Below, one piece after another: positions 6,145 through 14,959 of a stretch of DNA of 42,751 bases. A model generated the notes under the pieces. The model saw nothing but the letters and a program-made list of their open reading frames with translations, did no database searches and had not been told where the DNA came from. The stretch is from an uncultured Pirellulaceae bacterium. GTDB lineage: Bacteria > Planctomycetota > Planctomycetia > Pirellulales > Pirellulaceae. The stretch's first letter is position 1, and every line of letters starts with the position of its first letter. The stretch is taken from the NCBI GenBank assembly GCA_937928215.1, contig CALFWL010000058.1, positions 1-42,751 on the forward strand, written 5' to 3'. The translations under genes and the position numbers were made by a program.

Positions 6145-8298
6145 CTACAGCGCGTCGGGCAGCACTCCGGCAAAACACAAGGCGGCCGTGTGATGCTCGC
6201 CCTGTCGTTGATAGGCATGCCCCAAAATTTGTAGGGTCGTTCGCTTTTGTTCTTCGCTCAAGTCAGCTTTCCAGAGGAGTTTGCAGCGAGCGATGCATTG
6301 TTCGATTCTTCCGTTTTCGGCATAGATTCTGACTAGGCGTTCCAGCGCCAGCGTTCGCCAGCGATCGACGTTGTTTGTTAATTGCTCGAACGTCTTGATC
6401 GCTTGCTCCGCTTGGCCTGCGCCTTGTTGCATCTGCCCCAGTTCAAACATTAACTGCCGTTGCCATTGGCCGATGTCGGGCCGTGCCAGCGAAAGGAACA
6501 TCATGTCCATCGCCCGATCTTCGAATCCCAGTTCACGATACGCTCGAGCAGCAACATAGCAATCAGAGAACGACTCAAAGGCGGAATCGTCGAGCATGGC
6601 AATCGAAGTCAATAAACGATTTCTTTCCGCTTGAATCTGCCTTTGGTCGCTGACTCCGCGAAAGCGAGCGAATGCACCCAGCAGGGCAGCGACTTCTTTC
6701 TGCCGACTGGCGGAAGGATTGTCCTTGACTCCTTGTGAAAACGCGTCGCGAGATCGAAAGAGTGCGTCGTTGGCGGCAAAAGGATTGTTGGCTAATAAGT
6801 ATGCGCGGGCGAGATTCAGCGTGGCCCAGCGAATTTGTCGGGAATCCACGGCGGTGGCGATGGCGCGACGGGCGGTCGTGATGGCGGAGTCAGTATCAAG
6901 GGTCGCCAGCAGGCTGGATGACAACAGACAGTAGCTGCTGGCTTCCAGATCCGAGTTGACGGTCTGGTCAATCGCCAGATACAGCAGGCGTCGTGCTTCC
7001 GTATGGTTGTTCAACAGCAGTTGCAACTTTGCCTGATTGAAGAATAGACTTGCCAGCATCTCCTCCTTGGGCAATGTCAGTTCCAATTCTTGGTAGCGAT
7101 TGGCGGCAGCGTCGTACCGTTTTCGAATCAGGTTCAGATTCCCTCGAGCCAAGAGCGCCGCATGTCGTTTTTCACTAGATTGGAATTCGAGTTCAAAGCT
7201 GCGTAAAGCTCGATCCGCTACGTCGAAGCGAAAAGCCTGCAAAGCGCCTTCACTTCCCTTGGATTCTTGCACTTCCTGCACGGTCATCACTTGGATATCC
7301 GCGCCGACTTGGAACCAGACCACGTCAAAAGGCAGTAGCAGGGCGTCAAGTATCAGGCTCAATGAAGCGCCTTCAAGCTGAATCGTTCGAGACCGATGCC
7401 TGAGCGTTTCGGTGGCTGATGGGCTGACATTCAGATTCAGCTTTGCATTCGTTGAAATTTGGGCAGCCAACGAGACAATCGGTTGCAACTGAGCCGACAC
7501 CGATAGCGAGATCAGATCGGCCGCATCCGCAGGGCGTTGAAGTATCGAAATCGAGACGACATTGGGATCGATTTTGACGGCACTTTTTTTCTCACACGGT
7601 TGATCAACCACGTCAAGAAACCGCTCGGGCGCGATCAGAGAATGATCAAAAACGACTTCGTGAGGTAACGTCAGGTCCGGAACAACGGCACGGTTTGACA
7701 GAGACTGAGCATTAACGGTTTGGTGTGCCGCGACCGGGATGTTCAAGCTTGCATAGAGAAAACTGAGCCACGACCGAGACTCGGCCGGTACGTTCTCGAA
7801 TTCATTCAGTCTCAGCATGTTGTCGGCAACCAGTTCCAGTGCTTCGGCTGGTTTACCATCAGTTAACAGGCAGCGAGCATATCCACTTGTTGCCAATAGC
7901 AGGTGGTTGTGATTGCTGGAATTCGTGATCGATCGATAGTATTTTTTGCCAGCCTGCTGGTACCATCCCATCAATTCGCAACAGAACGCTTCTCTGAGCA
8001 AGACGGATGATTCGTCGGGAGCGAGCGATGCGGCGGCTGCGTGATAGTGCTCCAGCGCGAGTTCGTGATTTCCAGCCACTAGGTACCGATCCCCCAATTG
8101 CAATGAGGAATGGCCGAACTCGGTATCTTCGACGCTGGGCGTATCGGTCAGGCTGGTTGAGAACGCGTCGCGAGGTTGTACGGCAGCGGCTTCGTCATCG
8201 GTCGGCAGCGCAGCGTCTGTCAGGTTCAACCAGACCATCCCCGCGATCACCCCAACTGCAAACAGGGTAGACAGCATCCAGGTTTCGACTCGTAACAT
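6145..8298 (-). CDS. Membrane-anchored TPR protein with an STN-like central domain
   Basis: A 717-residue protein with one N-terminal membrane segment (residues 8-25) and the rest outside the cytoplasm. TPR-like helices occupy about 64-200. A beta-alpha segment at 272-345 has the pattern of the STN domain of secretins and TonB receptors (VSLAAQISTNAKLNLNVS, then a paired IQLEGASLSLILDALL unit and a VGADIQVMTV strand). A second TPR array covers 375-715 (RKRYDAAANRYQEL, AEQAIKTFEQL, then the terminal HAYQRQGEHHTAALCFAG repeat). It is the first gene of the minus-strand series containing the 340-residue TPR protein, the FlgN-like protein and the sigma-54 activator. This makes it a candidate envelope scaffold linked to the flagellum or to a secretin. 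No catalytic motif is seen. Confidence 0.72.
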   Translation of the reverse strand: MLRVETWMLSTLFAVGVIAGMVWLNLTDAALPTDDEAAAVQPRDAFSTSLTDTPSVEDTEFGHSSLQLGDRYLVAGNHELALEHYHAAAASLAPDESSVLLREAFCCELMGWYQQAGKKYYRSITNSSNHNHLLLATSGYARCLLTDGKPAEALELVADNMLRLNEFENVPAESRSWLSFLYASLNIPVAAHQTVNAQSLSNRAVVPDLTLPHEVVFDHSLIAPERFLDVVDQPCEKKSAVKIDPNVVSISILQRPADAADLISLSVSAQLQPIVSLAAQISTNAKLNLNVSPSATETLRHRSRTIQLEGASLSLILDALLLPFDVVWFQVGADIQVMTVQEVQESKGSEGALQAFRFDVADRALRSFELEFQSSEKRHAALLARGNLNLIRKRYDAAANRYQELELTLPKEEMLASLFFNQAKLQLLLNNHTEARRLLYLAIDQTVNSDLEASSYCLLSSSLLATLDTDSAITTARRAIATAVDSRQIRWATLNLARAYLLANNPFAANDALFRSRDAFSQGVKDNPSASRQKEVAALLGAFARFRGVSDQRQIQAERNRLLTSIAMLDDSAFESFSDCYVAARAYRELGFEDRAMDMMFLSLARPDIGQWQRQLMFELGQMQQGAGQAEQAIKTFEQLTNNVDRWRTLALERLVRIYAENGRIEQCIARCKLLWKADLSEEQKRTTLQILGHAYQRQGEHHTAALCFAGVLPDAL

Positions 8299-8600
8299 GC
8301 CAGCCCGATAATCGTTACAAACGGCAAAGTTCCACTCTGATTTCTCATCGGCGTGGAATGAAACGGATCGTCAACGGTTCCCGGTGAAAGCGGGGTAATC
8401 AGCGGTCCACCGCATGGAATGACAATTTTACATCGCATTTATCAGGGCAATCTCTGGAAGGCTGGAAATCAAAGCCGGTTTTGAAGACGTTTGGTTTGAG
8501 AGAATTGGATGCAAAAGCAAAAAATGTGGTTTCACGACAGCAAGTTAGTTGACAGCCCATCGATAACATCAGTATCGCAACCAACCTGATGGAGCTACCC
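8299..8600. promoter_or_regulatory. Divergent regulatory region between the TPR series and the flagellin genes
   Basis: About 300 bases between two divergent transcription units, so both promoters should lie here. The best plus-strand signal is a weak GG-N10-GC spacing around 8531-8547. I see no good sigma-54 or sigma-28 consensus. Promoter positions are unresolved. Confidence 0.35.
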
Positions 8601-8861
8601 ATGGAAATCAACGGTCATGGAAAACACATAAAGGTGACCCCGCCTAAACCCAACATCAGTGGCACTAGTGCCAATGGTGGAGTGTCGGCAGGTGGAGAAG
8701 TCGAGCAGATCAAACCTCAGCGATTGCTGGAACGTCTGCAAGGCGATGCAAAAGTTCGTGAACAGCTATTGGTGGAAGTCAAGGCGAAAATCGCGGCGGG
8801 CGAGTATGCGACTCGTGCAGCCGCGGTGGAAACCGCTCAACAAATCGTTGAGCCCAACTAG
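8601..8861 (+). CDS. FlgM-like anti-sigma factor candidate
   Basis: An 86-residue protein just upstream of flagellin. The first 45 residues are Gly/Ser/Thr/Pro-rich and probably disordered. The C-terminal half is helical, with VKAKIAAGEYATRAAAVETA. That matches the FlgM layout, in which a helix with a Lys-x-x-Ile-x-x-Gly-x-Tyr core precedes helices that bind sigma-28. Overall length also fits FlgM (about 90-100 residues). The ATG at 8601 follows GGAG (8591-8594) at ideal spacing; an in-frame ATG at 8589 would cover that ribosome binding site. FlgM inhibits the late flagellar sigma factor until it is exported through the finished hook. Identity by eye is modest, and no sigma-28 gene lies in the window. 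Confidence 0.6.
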   Translation: MEINGHGKHIKVTPPKPNISGTSANGGVSAGGEVEQIKPQRLLERLQGDAKVREQLLVEVKAKIAAGEYATRAAAVETAQQIVEPN

Positions 8862-8963
8862 CCGTAACGAAGAGTTCTTTGGCGGGAAGGATCCTGTCAA
8901 TTCGTCGTAAGGATGCAATTGTTCTAACCTGTCACGTTTTTCAGAACTTCGGAGATCCTTACC

Positions 8964-10403
8964 ATGTCACTAGGTTTAGCTAACAACGTCGGAGCGCTAA
9001 ACGCGCAACACAATTTGACCCGTTCAACAAGCAAGCTCAATACTTCGATCGAGCGTTTGTCATCGGGTTTCAAAGTCAATCGAGGTGCAGATGGTCCTGC
9101 AGCGCTTGTCATTTCAGAAAAGCAACGTGCTCAGATTTCCGGCTTGCGGGCCGCAATCGATAACACGGAGAAAGCCGTTTCGGTCGTTCAAACTGCCGAA
9201 GGTGCTTTAAACGAGATCAACAGTCTGCTGGTCAAGGCTCGAAGTCTTGCCATCGACTCCGCAAACTCTGGCGTGAACGATGAAGATGCGTTGGCCGCCA
9301 ACCAAGCGGAAATCGCAAACGCGGTGGATACGATCAACCGGATCGCCAACAACACTCAGTTTGGCGAAAAGAAGTTGCTTGACGGCACGTCAGGGATCAG
9401 TGGTTCTGCAACTGATGCGGATGTCACATTTCAGAAGGCCACTTCCAATACCTCCCCCGGAACGTACGCAGTTGAAGTTACGACTGCTGCGGAGTCTGCG
9501 GAAACCAGTGCGGGTGCAGCTCAAACTGGAACGCTGGCCAACGCGGAAGTTTTGACGATCAACGGCACTAACATCACCTTGAACGCTGGTTTAACTCAGG
9601 ATCAAGTGGTTAGTCGAATCAACGAATTCTCGGATCAAACCGGTGTGATCGCTGAAGATGATCCAGCTGATGCAACGACCACTCGGCTGCGAACCAGTCA
9701 GTTTGGTTCAGACGCATCGATTGATGTTGTTTCCGACACGGCAGCTGGTGGAGCTGGAACTACTTCTGGTTTCGGAAGTTCGACTACCAGCGTGACTGGT
9801 ACGGATATCGCGGGCACAATCGGTGGAAACGCAGCCACAGGTAAAGGTCGTGTGCTGACCGGAACTGCTGGACTGTCGGAAGGTGTTCAGTTGCAGGTTG
9901 CCGTGGATGCGGCCGATGCAACGACCACCGTCGGTGGCACCGGTGACACCTCACAGGGAGATGTCTCCGTCACCAGCAATGCTTTGGTCTTTCAGATTGG
10001 AGCTAACAAAGGTCAAACGGTTTCTATCGCAATCGATTCAGTTGCCGCAACTGGCTTGGGCACGGGCGTTGCCGACAACAGTTTCAGTAGTCTGAACGAT
10101 ATCGATGTCACGTCGGCAGCGAATGCTCAGGACACTTTGGGAATCATCGATTCAGCAATCGACGAAATCTCAAACTTGCGAGGTACCCTGGGTGCATTTC
10201 AGGGAAACACTCTGGAGTCAACCGCTAACAATTTGCGAACCACTTTGGAAAACACCGTCAACGCCGAGTCCGTCATTCGTGACACCGACTTCGCCGAGGA
10301 GATTTCCAACTTTACCAATAGCCAAGTCCTTGTTCAGGCCGGCACATCCGTCTTGTCGAGTGCGAACCAGTCTTCTCAGCTAATCCTGTCACTGCTTGGA
10401 TAA
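8964..10403 (+). CDS. fliC: Flagellin, filament subunit
   Basis: 479 residues, no cysteine. The conserved N-terminal D0/D1 helices are at 1-145 (SLGLANNVGALNAQ, LSSGFKVNRGADGPAALVIS, and ending at QFGEKKLLDG). The C-terminal D1/D0 helices are at about 385-479 (LGAFQGNTLESTANNL, then ending SSQLILSLLG). The central 150-380 region is Thr/Gly/Ala-rich and forms the variable surface domains. Flagellin is secreted unfolded by the flagellar type III system and polymerises under the FliD cap. A GGAG lies about nine bases before the ATG. It is followed by an intrinsic terminator, then fliD and fliS. The GADGPA variant of the usual DDAAG motif is typical of planctomycete and spirochaete-like flagellins as I recall. 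Confidence 0.97.
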   Translation: MSLGLANNVGALNAQHNLTRSTSKLNTSIERLSSGFKVNRGADGPAALVISEKQRAQISGLRAAIDNTEKAVSVVQTAEGALNEINSLLVKARSLAIDSANSGVNDEDALAANQAEIANAVDTINRIANNTQFGEKKLLDGTSGISGSATDADVTFQKATSNTSPGTYAVEVTTAAESAETSAGAAQTGTLANAEVLTINGTNITLNAGLTQDQVVSRINEFSDQTGVIAEDDPADATTTRLRTSQFGSDASIDVVSDTAAGGAGTTSGFGSSTTSVTGTDIAGTIGGNAATGKGRVLTGTAGLSEGVQLQVAVDAADATTTVGGTGDTSQGDVSVTSNALVFQIGANKGQTVSIAIDSVAATGLGTGVADNSFSSLNDIDVTSAANAQDTLGIIDSAIDEISNLRGTLGAFQGNTLESTANNLRTTLENTVNAESVIRDTDFAEEISNFTNSQVLVQAGTSVLSSANQSSQLILSLLG

Positions 10404-10440
10404 TCCCGAGAGACCCTTATCTACGTTCGCAAATCCGATC

Positions 10441-10477
10441 GGCGGAAGAGGCTTGAACACCTCTTTCGCCATTTTTT
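10441..10477 (+). terminator. Intrinsic terminator after fliC
   Basis: GGCGGAAGAGG (10441-10451) pairs with CCTCTTTCGCC (10460-10470) through one G-T wobble, followed by ATTTTTT. It sits 37 bases after the flagellin stop and should separate abundant fliC mRNA from fliD. Confidence 0.88.
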
Positions 10478-10547
10478 GGGCTGGACATTAAGGCTTTGTC
10501 ACATTGCACCCGTGCTTTGTTTTTTGTAATTCAGGAGTCCACCAACG

Positions 10548-12557
10548 ATGTTCTCAATTGACGGATTGGTCAGTGGCCTGGACACAACATCGATTATTGA
10601 TGGATTGGTATCGTTGCAAGCGTCTCAGGTCGACCGACTTAATGGCAAGAAAAACGATATCATCACACAGCAAACGGCCTTCAAGGGAATTGAAGCACGG
10701 CTGCTTAATTTCCGCGGTGCGCTCACAAAGCTAAACCGAACCGCGGGCTCTGTTTTCGAAGGAAGCACTGGTTCGTCAAGCAACGAAGATGTGCTTACGG
10801 TCAATGCCAGTGACAATGCAGCCGAAGGTATTTACTCCGTCCGGGTCACATCGCTCGCAAAAGCGCAGCAACTGGGCTCCCAGGGTTTCACCAGTTCCGC
10901 GGCGACCATTTCACAGGGAACAATTTCGTTTCAAGTCGGTAGTCGAGAATCAACCGAGATCACAATCGACTCCACCAACAACAGCGTCGAAGGTCTGGTC
11001 GGAGCCATCAATACCCAATCGGATGACGTTTACGCGTCCATCGTGCGTGATCAGGCCAGCAACTCAGACCGAATTCTGTTGACCTCTCGTCATTCTGGCG
11101 AAGCCAACGAAATTACGACTACCAACAATCTAGCCGCGACATCTGGAGCGGAGGTGCGTCCGGATTTCAGCGGGCCTGCGGTTCAGGAAGCGACCAACGC
11201 GACTCTCCAACTGGGCTCGGGGCCCGGAGCGATTTTGGCGGAATACGATTCCAATGAAGTCGAAGGGTTGATTGAAAATGTCACTCTGAATCTGACTTCG
11301 GTCGACCTTGATAACGACGTTACGATTAACATCCAGCACGACAACGAGGGGCCTGCTGACGCCATTCAGGAGTTTTTCGAGGCATACAATGAACTGGTCG
11401 ACTTCATTGACGAACAAACTAGCTTCAATTCCGAGACAGGCGAGGGCAGCCCTCTAATCGGGAATCGGAACATCACGAACTTGAAAAACCGGCTGGGCGA
11501 GCTGGTAACCGATGCGGTGCCGGGGCTCGATAACAGTTTGAATCGATTGTCGCAGATTGGTCTGGATATTGATAATCGAGGAAAATTGACCTTTGACTCG
11601 GCTCAGTTGGACAAGGTACTCAATGGCGAAGTGGAAGGTGTCGATCGAAGCGACGTTAAACGACTGTTTGGCTTGGGCGGAGCTAGTGACACTGCTGGAA
11701 TTGAATTCATCCTTGGCAGTACCCGGACCAATGCTTCGGCGGGCACGATCGAAGTTGACATTTCACAGGTCGCTCAACGAGGCACCGTGACCGCCAGCAA
11801 TGCTGCGGCAAATGGGCCGTTGGATTTAGCGAATGAGACCGTCACAATCGACGACACCAGCAATGAGTTGACTTTCACGATCGACGGGCAAGCCACCGAA
11901 ACATTGACGCTGACCAATGGCACGTATACCCGGCAGGAAATCGTAGATCATCTTCAGGCGGTCATCGGGGCTTCTTCTGTGGCCTCTGCTCAGAATTTGA
12001 CCGTTTCGCTGAACGTCGACAAGATTCAATTAACATCCGGCAGCTATGGTTCTAACTCCAGCGTCGGCGGATTTGCAGGATCGGCCGCAGCAGCGTTGGG
12101 GTTCACAGGTTCTGAATCGGGGCAGGGAACCGATGTCGTGGGTAAGTTCATCGTGGATGGAGTCGTCGAGGCTGCGACCGGCACGGGCAGGGTTCTGATT
12201 GGTGATTCTGAAAATGAAAATACGGCTGACTTGCAGTTGAGAGTCACACTCGATTCTTCCGCCGTCACCAGCGGTGTAGAGGGCGAGATCACCCTGAGTC
12301 GTGGAGTCACGTCGCGGATGGATCAGTATTTCGCTGATTTACTGGATCCCGTCGGAGGCACGTTGACGACGGCGTCCGAAGACTTTGACCTTCGCATCGA
12401 ATCACTAGATTCATCAATCGAACGAGTCAACGCGATCAGCGAAGCAAAAACTCAATACCTGATTGAACAGTTTGCCGCACTTGAACGTGTGCTCAGCGAC
12501 CTACAGGGAACCAGTAGTTTCCTGAGTAGTCAATTGGCATCGATCGGCGGCAATTAA
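10548..12557 (+). CDS. fliD: Flagellar filament cap protein (hook-associated protein 2)
   Basis: 669 residues, at the long end of the family. The N-terminal FliD domain begins FSIDGLVSGLDTTSIIDGL, the standard signature, and continues to about residue 105 (EGIYSVRVTSLAKAQQLG). The central region (210-380) contains the FliD C-domain start (AIQEFFEAYNELVDFI, then LSQIGLDIDNRGKLTFD). A Thr/Ser-rich inserted region at about 390-560 is probably an additional surface domain. The C-terminal helix (590-669) ends in a coiled segment with AISEAKTQYLIEQFAALE. FliD forms the cap that inserts flagellin subunits. AGGAG stands about ten bases before the ATG. fliS follows 98 bases later. Confidence 0.95.
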   Translation: MFSIDGLVSGLDTTSIIDGLVSLQASQVDRLNGKKNDIITQQTAFKGIEARLLNFRGALTKLNRTAGSVFEGSTGSSSNEDVLTVNASDNAAEGIYSVRVTSLAKAQQLGSQGFTSSAATISQGTISFQVGSRESTEITIDSTNNSVEGLVGAINTQSDDVYASIVRDQASNSDRILLTSRHSGEANEITTTNNLAATSGAEVRPDFSGPAVQEATNATLQLGSGPGAILAEYDSNEVEGLIENVTLNLTSVDLDNDVTINIQHDNEGPADAIQEFFEAYNELVDFIDEQTSFNSETGEGSPLIGNRNITNLKNRLGELVTDAVPGLDNSLNRLSQIGLDIDNRGKLTFDSAQLDKVLNGEVEGVDRSDVKRLFGLGGASDTAGIEFILGSTRTNASAGTIEVDISQVAQRGTVTASNAAANGPLDLANETVTIDDTSNELTFTIDGQATETLTLTNGTYTRQEIVDHLQAVIGASSVASAQNLTVSLNVDKIQLTSGSYGSNSSVGGFAGSAAAALGFTGSESGQGTDVVGKFIVDGVVEAATGTGRVLIGDSENENTADLQLRVTLDSSAVTSGVEGEITLSRGVTSRMDQYFADLLDPVGGTLTTASEDFDLRIESLDSSIERVNAISEAKTQYLIEQFAALERVLSDLQGTSSFLSSQLASIGGN

Positions 12558-12655
12558 CGCTGACAACGATGCTTGTACACTGTCTCGGCGTGAAGCTGAG
12601 CGACTGACTTTCAAGTGATCTTCCACAAATCGATTTCTATGGGTTCCTCAATTTC

Positions 12656-13066
12656 ATGAACGCTTACAAGAAGTACTCAATCGAAAATCAGCTTTCCGGA
12701 TGGACCAGAATCGACATGCTGCTGGCGTTGTATGATCGCGCGATCAACGAAATTGCCGCCGCTCAAAACGCCAGTCGTGTGGGAGACTCAGGGCTGATGG
12801 CCGAGAAAATGATTGACGTCAATCGGCTGTTGCTGGCGTTGCATAGCGGTCTGAACACCGAAGAATACCCTTTGGCAGTCGACATTGCTCGGCTTCTGAA
12901 CTTCGTGATGCTGCGACTGGGACAACAAAATTTTTCCGAAGCCATTCATTTTTTGAGCAAGCTGAAATCGAGCTACGAATTGATTCGAGACGAGGCCAAT
13001 TCGCTAGAAAAGCAAGGCAAATTTTCAACCTTGGATACCCCGTCCGGCTTGAATACAGTCGCCTGA
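12656..13066 (+). CDS. fliS: Flagellin export chaperone FliS
   Basis: A 136-residue helical-bundle protein. It shows the FliS pattern: an N-terminal YKKYSIENQ segment, then MLLALYDRAINEIAAA, then a helix with MIDVNRLLLALHSGLN. FliS binds the C-terminal helices of flagellin to prevent premature polymerisation. The order fliC-fliD-fliS is conserved in many bacteria and supports the call. No clear ribosome binding site precedes the ATG. A palindrome lies just after the gene. Confidence 0.9.
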   Translation: MNAYKKYSIENQLSGWTRIDMLLALYDRAINEIAAAQNASRVGDSGLMAEKMIDVNRLLLALHSGLNTEEYPLAVDIARLLNFVMLRLGQQNFSEAIHFLSKLKSSYELIRDEANSLEKQGKFSTLDTPSGLNTVA

Positions 13067-13110
13067 GTTCACGTCAACTGGCAGTATATTTGCGGGGATG
13101 TTTCTCTGAA

Positions 13111-13154
13111 TCGCGGCAACAAGACTGGCATACGGACGGCCTCTGTTGCCGCGA
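13111..13154. terminator. Perfect 11-bp palindrome between convergent fliS and corC
   Basis: TCGCGGCAACA (13111-13121) and TGTTGCCGCGA (13144-13154) are perfect inverted repeats around a 22-base loop. No T run follows on either strand, so intrinsic termination is uncertain. Position between two converging genes suggests a shared mRNA 3' structure. Confidence 0.5.
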
Positions 13155-13190
13155 TATATATTGCGCGAAGATTCTTTCCGTTGCCCAAAA

Positions 13191-14480
13191 TCAGGATTTC
13201 CCGAATTCCGATTCGTCCTTGACGCGGATGCGAATTTTTTGAACTTGGCGGCGATTGGCGGACACAATCTCAAGATCAAAACGCGGCAACGAAAGCGTAT
13301 GACCGGGTCGCGGAACCTCGTTCAGTTCGTGCAGGATCAATCCCGCCAGCGTGTCGAAGTCTTCATCCTCGGGAAGGTCCAATCCGAATTCTTGGTTCAG
13401 GCGACTCACGTGGACAGAACCCGACACTTCGGCGACGCCGCGTTGCAGCACATTGATGTCAACGTCTCGGGCCGTATCCGTTTCGTCCTCGATCTCGCCG
13501 ACAATTTCCTCCAGCACGTCTTCAATGGTCACGACTCCCGCGACACCACCATATTCATCCTGAACAACAGCCAGGTGAGTTCGGCCGCGTAGGAATTGCT
13601 TCAACATGGCAGCCAAATTTTTCGTTTCGGGCACGAACAGCGGGGCACGCAACAGTTTCTTCAGTGGTTTTCGTTTTGATTCACTACGTAGAGACTCTCG
13701 CAACAAATCCTTCGCAAAAAGAAGCCCGACAATCTGATCGAGTTTCTTGTCGTAGATTGGGATTCGCGTTCTTCCTGAATCGACGACGTGTTCGACCGCG
13801 TCGTGCCAGCTGGTCGACATTTCCAACGCGTCGATTTTTGAACGCGGCGTCATCACCATGGCGACGTCTTGATCGTCCAACTCCATGACGCCTTCAATCA
13901 TTTCGCGAGCATCGGACTGAAGAAATCCATCATGCTGCCCCTCTGAAACCATCGACAGGATTTCGTCCTCGAACGCTTCCTCTTCGTCTTCCTCGGCTTC
14001 ATCGTGCCCGCTGGCTCGACGAAAAAGGTTGGAAACCAACTGCCCCACCAGTAGCAGCGGCCACGCCAGCGAAGAAACCACCCACCACCATCGCCACGTG
14101 CGAGCCAGAAATCGCGTCGAGCTGAGCGTTGCGATCGCCCACGGAATCCAGCTGCCCGTCAAGACAAAACTGAGCGCGACGAGCGTAATCAGCGAAAGCG
14201 TCTCGCTGAACTTCAATTCCAGAGGATCACGATTGCCCAAGAGAATGCCGATCAGACCGACAGCCCCGACCCCCGCCGAAAGCATTTGAAGAATGTGAGC
14301 CCCGAGGCTCAACTGTTCACGCTGATCGAAAATCTTGCTGAACAAAGCTGGCCGGTTACGTTGTTTGCAATACTCTTCCAAGTCGTGCCACGCAACCTCG
14401 TTAAGCGCGATAACGGCGGTCGCCGCGAAGGTGGTCAGTGCGAATCCAAGGATCGCCATGCAGGAAAACCAGAGAATCAT
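13191..14480 (-). CDS. CorC/HlyC-family membrane protein with CNNM, CBS pair and transporter-associated domain
   Basis: 429 residues. About four membrane helices (residues 1-150) form the DUF21/CNNM module. A highly acidic linker follows (DEAEEDEEEAFEDE). Then come two CBS domains (about 205-335, with MTPRSKIDALEM and TRIPIYDKKLDQIVGLLFAKDLL) and a C-terminal CorC_HlyC domain (about 350-425, FDTLAGLILHELNEVP). Members of this family take part in magnesium/cobalt efflux or sodium-coupled magnesium transport; older annotations call them hemolysins. The ATG overlaps the ybeY stop (ATGA, 14477-14480), so the genes are coupled. It is the last gene of the phoH-pgpH-ybeY-corC run, an arrangement common in many phyla. 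Confidence 0.93.
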   Translation of the reverse strand: MILWFSCMAILGFALTTFAATAVIALNEVAWHDLEEYCKQRNRPALFSKIFDQREQLSLGAHILQMLSAGVGAVGLIGILLGNRDPLELKFSETLSLITLVALSFVLTGSWIPWAIATLSSTRFLARTWRWWWVVSSLAWPLLLVGQLVSNLFRRASGHDEAEEDEEEAFEDEILSMVSEGQHDGFLQSDAREMIEGVMELDDQDVAMVMTPRSKIDALEMSTSWHDAVEHVVDSGRTRIPIYDKKLDQIVGLLFAKDLLRESLRSESKRKPLKKLLRAPLFVPETKNLAAMLKQFLRGRTHLAVVQDEYGGVAGVVTIEDVLEEIVGEIEDETDTARDVDINVLQRGVAEVSGSVHVSRLNQEFGLDLPEDEDFDTLAGLILHELNEVPRPGHTLSLPRFDLEIVSANRRQVQKIRIRVKDESEFGKS

Positions 14481-14953
14481 ACGTTCCGTTCCTGCTGTTG
14501 CGACGAGATCGAAATTGGATATCCGAACCGAGCCATGTACTTCGTCTCGGCAGATCGCATCTCAAGGATCGCTGCTGGATCTTTGTCGTCGTAACCCACC
14601 AGATGCAAAGTCCCATGGACAACGTACAGCATCAACTCGGCTTCGAAGCTCCAGTTGGCTTCGACCGCTTCTCGGGCTGCCGTGTCCGTACTGACAATCA
14701 GTTGCCCATCCATTCGGCCGAGCGACTCGTCCTCATCCAGCACGAAACTGATCACGTCGGTTTCGTAGTCATGATTCAGGTACTGCTTGTTCAGCTTTCG
14801 AATCGCCGAGTCATCGACCATCGCGATGCTCAGCTCTCCTTGAGTGATTCCATGATCGTCCATAATCTGCCAAGCAGCCATCGCGAGCGCTTTTTCATCG
14901 ACGGACTTTGCCTGTTGATTACAGGTTTCGACAGTAAGTTGATTTGCGTCCAA
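14477..14953 (-). CDS. ybeY: Endoribonuclease YbeY (rRNA maturation)
   Basis: 158 residues, the usual length. The metal-site motif is present as HGTLHLVGYDD (113-123), and the substrate loop TDVISFVLDE (65-74) matches the family TDVLSF. YbeY is a zinc-dependent single-strand RNase needed for 16S rRNA 3'-end processing and ribosome quality control. The standard motif is HGxLHLxGYDH; here the third metal-binding His is Asp123. I recall Asp at this position in some other lineages, so it may still bind metal. It overlaps corC by four bases and starts six bases after the pgpH stop. Confidence 0.94.
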   Translation of the reverse strand: MDANQLTVETCNQQAKSVDEKALAMAAWQIMDDHGITQGELSIAMVDDSAIRKLNKQYLNHDYETDVISFVLDEDESLGRMDGQLIVSTDTAAREAVEANWSFEAELMLYVVHGTLHLVGYDDKDPAAILEMRSAETKYMARFGYPISISSQQQERNV

Positions 14954-14959
14954 TAACGT

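Noticed and set aside
8531-8547. Possible sigma-54 promoter for the FlgM-like gene (GG-N10-GC)
   Set aside because: Only the two dinucleotides match; the remaining consensus bases do not, and such spacing is frequent by chance.
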